Shown: positions 23,601-35,600 of the stretch, in pieces | Numbering within the stretch: position 1 is the stretch's first letter | How the letters are laid out: each line of letters begins with the position of its first letter | NCBI GenBank assembly: GCA_963573305.1 | Contig: OY754338.1 | Location: 47,023,531 to 47,087,530 of the forward strand | Direction of reading: 5' to 3' | Length of the DNA: 64,000 nucleotides | Source: Pyrrhosoma nymphula | Lineage: Eukaryota; Arthropoda; Insecta; Odonata; Coenagrionidae | Position numbers and translations under genes: made by a program | Notes under the pieces: generated by a model | What the model was told of the DNA's origin: nothing | Database searches by the model: none | What the model saw: only the letters and a program-made list of their open reading frames with translations

Positions 23601-26600
23601 GGATTCAATCTGTTATTTTTTAAATTATTTTCTATTCATCTCGCAAGAAAATGGGGGAGCATGGTGGCCTAGTGGGTAGAGCGCTTGGCTACTGATTGAA
23701 GGGTCCCAGGTTCAAATTTGAGTGAAGCCTTTGGACGCCCCAGAAAAAAAATAAAAATCTACCCTGAATGTGTGAAATTCACACGCCTGCGGCTTAGACC
23801 GGGGTGAGCTCTACCCTCAACTATCAAAACCAACCTTCGGGTTGAATCACTGAGTGAGAGTGCTAGAAAATCTAAACTTTGACGCCATGGCTTGCTTCTA
23901 CTTGATGAAATGTGCATACAGGAAAGTGTAGCTGTACATTCTCAAGATCTTACGAGTAGGTATACAGGGTTGATAGACATAGGAGCCAATGGAATCCAGG
24001 GTACAACTTTGAAGGATGAGACAAATCATGCTCTTGTATTGATGTTCCAACCATTGGCTGATACATGCACAGCCTGTGGCTGATTTACTTGATTTCATTT
24101 ACTTGATTATCAATATTTTAGTTTTCAGCAGTTCTTTTGAACTGTAAGACAAGCTGGAGGAAGCAATGACCACCCTGCTACCCCAACATTCCTGCAGCTG
24201 TACATATAAACTACTTAGTGTATACAGCCTTATTAAGCCCCCCAAAACAGGCAATTGCACAATACTTCAGGATAAGCCTTCAGATCCCTTGATTACACTG
24301 CAATAAATCAAAGAAATATGGAAAAACAAAGAAGGTACTAAAGACTTGAGGAAATCTCTCGAGGAAAAACTGAGGGTTGTGGCTGAAAACGGGGACAGGG
24401 ATTTCGAAGACGTCATTGAGCATGGCTACTCACTCCCTGAAGTCATTCAATATATAATTTAACATGCAAGCCATTATGTTTCAAAGCAAATGGTTATGTA
24501 TTCACGTTATGCTGTTTGCCACTCAGAATTTCTAAGCCCACTGGCGAATTCGGTGTGCACCAGTGGGTAAATTAGTTGAGCTAAAAACTAAAGGTGCTCT
24601 TTTGCACCAAAATTTAAATTTATTTTGTTTTCTACGTTCTGTGGAACATATTTTTATTTTATATTGCATGAAAGCAAATGTTTTTGAATTTATTAATAAT
24701 AATAATAATATTTATTTGTCCAGAGATTATACATACGATATATACATAATATAATATAGGACACGTCATTATCTTAAGTCATATATGTAAGTTGAGCATT
24801 GAGACATGTAATCATACAAAAAACAAAAAAATAAGTGATATCCTTCACAAAAATAATTTGTTTTTTCTTGCTCAAAATTTTGTGAAGAAGTTATGGCCCT
24901 CATAATCCATTGTTATGTTAGCATGCGAATGAGGCAATTTACTAACACATGTAATTCTGTGGCTAACAAAGAGTATTCAATGAAGAAAAAAATGTCCAAA
25001 TTTTCTATAACATAAAATGTTTGTGAGAAACAATGTACAAAGTATTTGATTTACTAATATTTATTCAATTCTGCAACCCACTATTCACTCCCTCAAGAGG
25101 AAATCCACACAGAAACTCTGAGGTTATCTCCCAAGATATAATGTTTCATTGACTACGAAAGGTAGGATTTTGATAGTAATTTTCAGACAGCTAGAGAGAA
25201 ATTGTTTGGTGTGGTTTTTCTGACCCATAATCGTAATAAAGAGGTTACTAGGGGAAAAAATACTTTGTCACTTTATTCACTTTTTCTTGTTGCTGGCCTG
25301 AGCAGTTTCAATGTTTTATATCATTATAAGAGGTCGTCAAGAATTCAAAACGTCGGAATTTAGAAAGCGATATCGAAGAAAAGCAGAAAATTACTACTCA
25401 AATTTTATCATCGCGATTACTGTGCATCACTAAGTTACGTTGCCGATAGTTGATTATATACGTATCATGGGGTTGGTAAAGTCCTTTTGGTCTCATTATG
25501 TAAAAAATATTTGAGAATGTCACAGGCGTCACAGTGTGGAATACTATAGCTTATGCATTTTGAATGAAGAACTTTATTATATTCCACACTTTTACAACTG
25601 TGGAATAGAACCAGGTTTTATCAACATGTTTGATGGAAAGAAATTGTAACTGATTTGTGTAAAGATATGTGGGTAAGTATGTAGTACTGAAAGGACAAAT
25701 GATTCCTAAATTCGATAAATATTCAGGTGTTTGCTTCAGCAATTATGCTTTTTCTTCGATGCGAGCAGGAATTAAGCCATAAATCACACCTAATAAGTTT
25801 CTCGGCAGTTAAAATGGAGACGTTTCCAAAAGGTCCCTTGCGAGGAGTAGGACGAAGTTACCTTCTGGTTGCTGGCGCTCGACGGCCAATACTGGAACTA
25901 AACGGAAATTAAGAGGCCCAGTTTTTTTGGGAAGTTAAAGGGGGCTGCTCTAGGCCGATGAAGCAAATATACCATATTTGCATGAATCTAAGGTGGTTTT
26001 TTTTCCTTCCGATTTTCCAAAGAAGAGCGAGCTTCCAATTGTAAGACTCTTCCAAAGAAGAGTCTTACAATTGGAAGCAAAATCTGTGACTTTTTTCCCA
26101 TTGTGGATTTCCAAAAAAGGGGGGGTCATCTTAGAAACAGTTTCGTCTTAGACTTGTGCAAATACAGTATGTGGGGTGGTCCTTTTCAATCTTCTTCTGC
26201 ATATAATAATAGCTTCTCTCATTCCCCTACTTTTCCTGAAGCCAAACTGGTATTCATCCAGGAATTTTTCCATCTCATCTTCCATCCGCTATATGATTTT
26301 GGTGAAAATCTTTTATGCATGAGCAGTATGGCTAATTGTTATGAAATCTTTGCATCACTTTTTGTAAATGAGGATTTTCCACAAACACTTGTCTGTGGGT
26401 GCAAGATTTAGTGTGAATTTTAGAATTATGCAACACACTTTTTTGTTGTGATTTATCTGTCTTATTTTTGTGTTCCAGCATCCTAGTGTTGTTTTCAAAA
26501 TGGATGTAGCACATAGACCACTTTTAAAATGCACTTGGTAAAGAGTCAGCAACCCCAAAGCGGGATTATGGTTCCAAAGGGGTGCCTATATTCCTTATAT

Positions 26601-29600
26601 TTTGTACATGGTGTTTTTTATTGATTTAATGTACGTATTATGAGGAATAAAATTATTATTATGTATTATTATTACAGTAGAGTCCCGCAAACTCGGACAC
26701 CGATAACCCAAAAGTACAGATAACCTGGAAACCCTGGCAGAGCGGTAAATCCCCGCACGTCAAACGCTACAGCACCGACCGGAGAACAACGTGACACCGA
26801 CCAAGTACAGTTTTAAGTTTTTTCGTTAGGTTTTTTGAATAGTTGAAGTTTAAGTTATAGTTTTTTGTATTTTTATGCAATAAATAAATGTTTAATATAG
26901 TAATAATGTATAAAAACTCGTACTTTCTCTTATTTTTACTCCTTTCCCGATAACCCGGACATTTCACAAACCCGGACACCCTTTAGTCCACATTAGTACG
27001 AGTTTGCAGGGCTCTACTGTACTTGGCTCTTTTCTCCTTCGGAAAAGGGATGAATGCATTCTTTTTAAATGTCCATTGGCATTTGCCCTGTTGAGTAGAT
27101 ATCACACATTAACCCGTTCAACGCGGCATGACGGGAATTCCCGTATTCTAGGTTCTATCCGGTGACTCATGCCGGGAGTTCCCGTCACCGGTACAAGCGT
27201 CTTTTTAACAGCTCCTGCTGCTCTCAGTCACGCGCAAGCGCTCTGTCGTCGCGCTGCAGTCATCAGATTGAACCCTACTTTGAGGGAGTGGGGTCAGTTT
27301 TGGTTCCGGGAGCTTTTTTTTTCGAAGACTACACATCGTTTTCTTGGTGAGTACTGCTACTTAGCCTTTCTTTTTTCGAATATAGTTATTATTGTCTTTC
27401 GTGTTTTTCCATTCATTATTTCCATATTGGAACAGTTTTTAGATCAGGGATAATATTCAAACGAAAGAAAGATTTTTTTACTTATTTCTTATTGTTTGTT
27501 AATCGCTTATTATTGCATTTTGCCTACTTTCTAGGGGTATAAAAACTAATTTCTTTTTTAATTTTTTCCAACATTTTTTGAGACAACTCATTGTTTTATC
27601 GCTATCTTTATTCAATTATATTAACCATTTTATAATTACAGATAAGCATATGCCTTTGGAAAGGAGTAGAATGTATGACGTCTTATCGTCTTCCGTTACA
27701 CATATTTGTTTATCTCTTTGTTTGTACATTTATACGTTCTATCTAAGGAAACAGTTCTAGATTTCCTGATATAATAACGTTAGGCGTACATTCCGTTGTT
27801 ATAGACGTGTTATATTTCAACGCATGTGTTCCGTAACATATCATGTTAAATTATTATATAACTCAACGCATTTATGTATTTAGTTTCTCTTTTTTCAACT
27901 TATAAACTTGGAGCAAATATGATGAATTAGTACCTACGATTTTTTTTGATTTCCTAAAATAATTTGCATTCATATTTGTGTTACAAGGTTTAGTTCGATT
28001 TTTCTTTCAAATTATACTGTTAAAGTAATAAAGTACGACAAGTTTACGCCGCTGTGTTGTCGTTACTTACGATGGTTTTGTGAGCATGCTGTCTTTTTTT
28101 TATCGTAGCATTTAGACCCAAGTGCAAAGTTATCTTTCAAAATAACTATATCTGAAATCAACCATTGTATTTTGTCATTTTTGCTTCAATTAAAGTTTAT
28201 TTATTTTTCCAGGCTCTATTAAGAGCAGGACATTGAAGGAAGTTTTGGAGAGTTCAATGCAAAAAGAATTTGACGTAAGTAGAGTTTTTCCTAGAATAAT
28301 TATTACACTTACTGCTGTGAGGCAATGAATTCGGATGCTATTAATATTTCAATTTTTCTACGTTTCATCGGGTCAAGTTTCCCTGATGATGTCACTCAGC
28401 GACGAAACCTAGGTCGTCATTAAAATTATTTTATGTGGAACTAAACAAAGTTTTTTCTTTTCAATCATGAAGGAGTTCCATAAAGTTACGCCTCAAACCT
28501 TTAGAGTCAAGTTTATTTTCCTTGAGGGAAGGCAACGCAATAGCGCAGTCATGTAAGTAAATATCGGAGAACTTGGCAATAATAATATTAGAACTAGTGT
28601 AAAGTGGTGACTTTTATAAATATATATAAACATAAATGTATATATTTTGCTTGTGTTCTTAAGTGGAGAGACAGGAGAGATGTGCTGATGATCAGCTCTC
28701 AATATGGGAGTCAAATGGTCGATGTCCCTTGCCGTTGAGGAGGTGGCTCCACTTCCAAACCGGAGGCTGTTGCTGAATAAAACAAGTCAATGGGTGGCAT
28801 TGATAATTTGAATCAAATTATGTCCTACTACCTAATAGAGAGGAAGACACTTACATGGTATCGGAAGTTGGGCATCCACATTTTCCACCTCCTCCTAGTG
28901 AACAGTTATTTCATTCCTAAAATCCCACCCCAGGGTATCTCTCTATTCTTTCCGACTCTCCGTAATAAAATCTCTACTCCAACCTTCTTCTTCCACACCT
29001 ACTCCTCGACCTTCTCCAACTCTAAGGATCATGGGCTTATCGAAACATTTCCCAGCCATGCTTAGCTCAAATGAGCAAAAAAATATGAGTGCCGGGAGTG
29101 CTATAGAAAGGGACAAAGGAAGGAGACAAGTTTATATTGTCCGGAGTGCGATGGCTGCCCTCCCTTATGTCTCATTCCATGTTTTGTGGGTTATCATAAA
29201 GTTAAAAGATGTATATAAATTAATTGTGTATAAAGACAAAAGATGTGTATAAATTAATGTGTATATGTAAATGTGGAAACGTAAATAAAATATTGATTTA
29301 GAAAAAAGTAATTGTGATTTTAAAAATAATTTCCTACATAATACGCATCAAAAATACATGTTGCTTCTTTGAATAGATCATTCATCTTCTAATATTGAAA
29401 ATTTGGTTGCGGAAAATATATGGAAATATATATATTTGATGTTAGTTAAACTTTTGTAATGCATGTGCTTTTTTCAGTTTTAGTGTAAACCAGTTTAAAT
29501 GTAAAAGTGTCTTTTCCTCTTATATAAAAATTAATGTAAAATGCGTTAAAATTTTATTTCTCATTGATTTAATTCTTTTATTGAATACGTAAACTACACA

Positions 29601-32600
29601 TATTACTATATTCTACAAATGTAGGTAATTAGAAGACTATCGCGCTGTACTTCGATTTAGACATTTTTAAGCAGGTACATAAGCACCTATTAACGAAGGT
29701 GTGTCAAGATGTAACAATTATTTAAAATCCGAGGATTCATTGGAGATGTAGTGGAATTTGTCCATACTGGAAAAATCATGTGCAATCTTCCATAAAAAAT
29801 AACTTTTAATGTGACCCGGCTTTCAATGTTGATACATCATCGTCAAGGTACAAATTGTGTTAGGTGTAGCCAATATATACATCTTTTGGAAGAGGTAGGG
29901 GAGAGAGGAGAGGTGAAGAGTGGAAAACCCGAAGAAGGAGATGAAAGGGGATGGGGAGGAGTGAAGAGCGGGGAAATGGTGGGCGTTTTTGGAGTTAGCA
30001 TACTTAGATAACACAAATCAGTGGCAAATAATAATTGGTGGCGGTCTTCTTCCCTTCTTTCGGGCTCAGGTCAAAAATTTCGTGGTGTTGCTTCCAAAGG
30101 CCCTTGGTGAGTGGTGGTGGAGGGAGAGTGTCCCTGGGCAGGCAGAGGCAGCCGCTCGGATCGGGCGTGGCCCACTCGAGGCAGGGTTCGTCTGAGGGCG
30201 GGCGGGTGAGGGGGGGGGGGGGGTTCCCAGTAAGACGCCTCAACACTTTGAATGGAGGAAGAGGTGGGGTGAGGGGGGTGAAAACTGGTTTTGGGAGCAC
30301 ACAATTGCAACTCAATGGAAAGAAGGGGGGAAGCAGCACCCCGAAAATTTTGACCTGATCCGAAAGAAGAGAAGAAGACCACCACCGATTATTGTTTGTC
30401 ACTGAATGGTGTGTTGTCTAAGTTTGTTAACCCTGAAAAAACCCACCATTTCCCAACTCTCCACTCCTCCCCATCCACCTCCTCCGGTTTTTCTACTTAT
30501 CACCTCTCCTCTCTCACCTCCTATACCCCACCTCTTCCAAAAGATGTACATATTGGCTACACCTAACACCATTTGTACCCTGACGATGATGTATCAACAT
30601 TGAAAGCCCGGTTGCATTAAAGGTTATTTTTTGTGGAAATTGCACCTCATTATTCCAAAATGTAGGAATTAGTTCTCTCTTATACACAAAGGTTAGCAGT
30701 TTTATGAATGTGAAAGGAAAAGCCACGACTACAAAAACATGTCCCTTTTATCAGTTTCCACATTAAACTTTGCTCTAATTCATTATTTGACTGTACATAT
30801 AAGCATAATGAAATAATATGGGAATATGAAATAATACAGAGACATAATGTAAAAAGTACGCCAGAAAGGAACTGGAGATATCTATGCAACACGCACTACA
30901 GGTTCATGCCGGTGACTCATGACGGGGATTCCCGTCATCAATTAAAAAATTTTTATTAATTACAATTTTAACATTAGAAATTTTTAAACATTGAATAACG
31001 ACTTTTAGAGTTAAAATCTATCGGAAAATAGGTAAATAAAATTTCAGCCACCGGATAGGTAAGCAAAAAATGGTGCCGCGTTGAAAGGGTTAAGTAGTAT
31101 AGCTTATCCACTCCTCCATTATTAAGGTAATCTGAGGGAATTTCATCAAATACTGACCCCCAATATCTCTTTCATGCCCCTCACTGCAGCATCAAATTCT
31201 GGTCATAGTATGGAGCATCCTTTTTCATCTTCGTCCACAGTATCTTCATTCCCTGGAATCCAGCTATGCAATAATATGCCACTGTAAATTTCTCTAGGTA
31301 CTCTTTCCATCTCTTTGCTTTTTCTTCATTTTCAATGACAATTTCATTTTCTTCACTCTGTATGGCATTATCTTAAATTGAGCGTTCTTTGAAGTAACTC
31401 CTTACAGTTATGTAAGCAGCTTCAATTTTTCCATGGGATAGATTGCCTTCTACCTCCAGACATAAGTTCTTCATCCATTCTTCTCGGGTCTTTCTTGCTT
31501 TAACTCTTATTGTAATTGCTATTATTTTATACATCTGCTGTTCTTATTCTGTTTTTGAGTCTTTATATTTTCTTCTTTCACCTATTGTGACCAGTACTTC
31601 AATATAATCCATGGCTATTGATACTCTGTTTTCTCCTTCCTACTTTCTCTTCTGCTGCATTAAGAATGCCTTTTTTTATCTCTTGCCATCTCTTTGGTTG
31701 ATTTTGTATTGTTTCCATTCTTTTGGCTTTGTCTCGAGTATTTAGATAGGCCAATCTGCATTCTACTTCCTTCAGCGCCATCTGCCAGTGACTCTTCATT
31801 GATCTTTTTAGTTTTTTTAACTTATAGCCATTTCACACTATCAAATTCTCGTCAAACTCCATTCAAGACTCGTTGATAACATCATAAGTAATATTGAGCC
31901 TAATAGATATACTGTCGGTTTTCAATCCAGGAATTTCTGATCATCATGCTTTGGACATCGATTAATAACTTACCAAAATTTGGCACCGGTAATCAAACAC
32001 AAAACCTTTAGAAATATCAGTAAATCCAACATAGAAAATTTCAGATCTGAACTGGCAAAATATGAATGGTCTGAGATATTTACTCAGGAAAATTTTGATG
32101 AAAGTTTCGAGGCATTTTATTTGCCATTTGCATACTTTTTCGACTGTGAATTCCCCCTGAAGAAAATTGTAAATAGTGAAAATAAGAATAATAAATGGAT
32201 CAATGATGAAATTATTAAAATGGCTCAACTGCTGAAGTGTAAATATCAGGAATATGTTAACAATAAAATGCCAGAATCAAGTACAGAGTATAAAAATGTC
32301 AAAAAAGCATATAAAAAACTAATTCAGTCGTCAAAGAAGGCTTTTAATGATGGAATCATCAACCAAAGCCAGAATATAGAAAAAGATGCATGGAAATTAA
32401 TAAGGGACAACGAAAACTTCCGACAAGAACTAGGTATACAAAAAATCACAAACACACTAGGTCACCATTCAACCAATCCTTTACAAATAGCAAATGTTTT
32501 TAATTCCCAAAGTATCAAAATCATCAACTCAATTTCCTAAGTATCAAACCACAATGCCAACATCCAAAACATCCCTCCTAGAGCTCTACATTCTTTTTAC

Positions 32601-35600
32601 TTGTCTCCAACAAATGAAAATGAAGTAAGTGACATAGTCCAAAGAAATAGGGCAGAAGAAATCATATGGTTTTGATGTGATTCCCAGCTGGCTCATATTA
32701 AAATGTTTTGACCTAATCAAAGAACTCTTTATTTTCCTATTCAATTAAATGAATCTCTATCCAAGGGTATAATTCCACGATTTTTAAAGACCTCCGAATA
32801 TTGCTAATTCATAAAATAGACAAAAAAGATAAGATGGAAAATTACAGACCTGTCGCCATCCAGAGTTCTTTTTCAAAGATATTCGAATCATTATACTGTA
32901 ACAGATTAACATTCTTTCTAGAAAATCACTCACTTGTCTCCGTATCAATATGGTTTTCGCAAAGGAATGTCAACTGATTTAGCCATTTTCAACGTAATCA
33001 ATAACATCCTGGATTCCCAAAACCAAAATTATGTTACCCTTGGCCTACATTTTGATTTAACACATGCATTTGAGATGGTCGATAACTGTTTATTGATTAG
33101 AAAATTAGAATCACTGGGAATACGTGGGATTCCCTTAGACTGGGTCAAATCACACTTGTCAAACCAAAAGCAATATGTTTCAATAGACCAAGCAAAATCT
33201 AGCATTCAAGAAATTAATGTGGGAGTTCATCAGGGCTCAATTTTTGGCTTTATCTTTTTCATTATATTCATAAATGACCTTGCCAATAAGCAAATTGAGC
33301 AGGTACAATCATCAATCTTTGCTGATGACACAAACTTCATCGTATCAGGTATTTAAAAAAATAGCTCTCTTGATCTAGCTAAGCTGGTTGTACAGGATGT
33401 CACCAAATGGTGGGAAAATAATGCTCTGAAGATAAATGTTGATAAATCTGTTATGATTAATTACTCAACCACCAAAAGGCCTCCAACAGAAAGTATGCTA
33501 GTAAGAATAAATGACAAATCAATGCAACAAGTAAATTCAGTTAGATTTTTAGGTCTTCATATTGACAGTTAGATAACTTGGAATAATCACATTAGTATTT
33601 TGATAGGAAAACTGACTTCCATTTGCTATCACCTTAGACAACTTAGATGTAAATTAAGTATGAAAATTTTGAAAACTGCCGAAAACGCCTTATTCCAATC
33701 ACTAATAACATATGGCTTAATTTTCTGGGGCAATAGCAGCCATAGTAAAGATGTTCTTCTCTTACAGAAAAGAGAAGTTAGATTTTTGGCTAATACCAAG
33801 AGCATAGATCACTGCAAACCTCTATTCAATAAATTAGGTATTTTGCCACTGCCTTGCTTGTATATAGAACAACTTGCAATGTTTGCCAAAAAATATATGC
33901 ATCTACATATTTTGTAGAAAGTTCCATAAAGAAGCACCTCGTTTACTATTATAGCATAATAATAAAAGAATTGTTTAATGTGACATATATGCTTTTTAAC
34001 ATGCAATTGTTATTGTGTTTTATATTATGATGGGTGTATATAAGCTATACGAGGTATAATAAGGTCAAAGTCAATGATAAAACACTTCTAGTGACAGAAG
34101 GAAAACAAGGAGAATCTCTCACTTTGTATTTTGGAGTAACTTTCATTAGAATATTTTGTCGTACAATAATGATCTCTGCATTTCCATAAATCATCTTTTC
34201 TCTTTCACAAGTATTTCTTCATTCTCTGACTCACTCTTACTCATTTTTCACCTGAGAAAACTTTTTGTTCTTGGTTTCTCTTCAGCCAGATCATTATCAT
34301 TTGCAATTTTTGTTCTGAAAATTTCTCCATTTTCAATATCCTCTGAACCCACATTTATTTTAGATCCTGATCGACTTCTTTCACCTATTGAACCGTGTTC
34401 TACTATTCTCCTACCAGATGAAGATCTTGTTCGCTATCCCTTCTAGGTCATTTCTTTTGACATGTACATAGAAAAATATTTGTCTTTTCCTCACCGCGGT
34501 CAGGATCTTCTCAAATTTTTCAAATGTGTACATAATTCTCGGTTTAGTCTCAGGTGGAATGGAAATTCCTTCGTAGTTGTTTTTTGGGGTTCCAGGATCT
34601 TTCATAGAAACTTCCTTCCCTATTTTTGAAGAGTTCCATTCTTGCTATTGTTTCTATTGCATACATGCATTCTGGTTTGACTACTGTGCTGTAATGTTTG
34701 TTGTTTGACCTGATAAAATTGGGATTTGTTGGTCTTCTGGCATAGTCTGAATGCCATCTCCATCTTTTTGCCTTTTCTTTGATTGCTGCCTTTTCATTAA
34801 TGTTTCCGGTCAGAATCTCACCAATGTATTTGAACTTCTGGGCTCAGTTGATGCCACCATATTTGTTTTTCATTGCCAAGGATCTCAGGTGGAATGGAAA
34901 CTAATTTTTAATTATTTTTTGGGGTACCAAGATCTTTCTTAGAAACTTTCATTCCTTTTGCTTCTGTTTCCGCCCCCTTCTGGCTATTTGTCTATTCTTG
35001 TTCATGTTTTTATTAGCTATTCATATTTCCATTTACACTGTTTGGTGCTAGTCATCAGCCATTTAAGGAACAAGGGAATAAGTAGATCTTACGGGCTGGG
35101 AAACAGTAATGAAAACTTACCTGAGCTCCAGTTTCTGCCATCAATCTCTTCAGATTTCCTCCTCCAATACCAATGAACCTTCCCCTTTTTTCAGGGGGTA
35201 TTTCAAGTTTATCTGAGACAGGCCAATTACTCTTCCTCTCTTTCCTGAAAAAATATCATACCTGCATTATTCTAGAATGCTTAAACAACAGAACATTATT
35301 GGGATACACATTGGGATTGGGAATATAGCAGAAAACTGAAAAAAGAAGGAAGTGGAGAGCTGCAACAAACCAATCATTAGATTGTGTTAAATTCACAGCG
35401 AGAAAAATCCTTCGCCTGGACTGGGATTCAAACCCAGATCCCACTATGTATTTTGCACTGGATGCTTTAACCATTTTGCTAATGATTTTTCCACAATCAA
35501 TTTCACACATTCCCCGATAGCAGGTAATCCCTTCCGTAGTTTCATGCTTTCACTTGGTTGGAAGTAAGCACCAATGTTAAAAATGTCATCTCAGGACTGA

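Larger units (their letters stand above)
22043..24690 (+). mobile_element. P-element-like transposon encoding a THAP-domain transposase (THAP9 type), degraded
   Basis: Runs antisense inside PNPT1 intron 9. In order: a THAP zinc-finger exon (22043-22282) and a middle region with [11 protein letters not shown] and CKYCSHAV. A coiled, basic stretch (23080-23300), [20 protein letters not shown] and [11 protein letters not shown] follow. After a SINE insertion come the RNase-H-like piece [15 protein letters not shown] with [16 protein letters not shown], and a C-terminal piece with [19 protein letters not shown] and [10 protein letters not shown]. This order matches P-element/THAP9 transposases. 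There are several stops, frameshifts and a deletion between 24080 and 24370. The 3' side is cut by a LINE tail at 24690. Confidence 0.8.
27109..31093 (+). mobile_element. piggyBac element, internally deleted, with TTAA duplication and matching ends
   Basis: Left end TTAACCCGTTCAACGCGGCA (27109) and right end, read inward from 31093, TTAACCCTTTCAACGCGGCA differ at one position. TTAA on both sides is the piggyBac target duplication. Just inside both ends lies a shared GGTGACTCATG(C/A)CGGG block. Only the C-terminal third of a transposase remains (28661-29212), plus a foldback repeat at 29792-30634. It interrupts an older LINE inside PNPT1 intron 9. Confidence 0.9.

Noticed and set aside
23651..23725. 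Possible tRNA gene
   Set aside because: A and B boxes are present but the acceptor and T stems do not pair; it is followed by a SINE body.
30004..30402. Several overlapping open frames of 70-130 codons on both strands
   Set aside because: They are mirror images over the two arms of the foldback repeat and have no similarity to known proteins.
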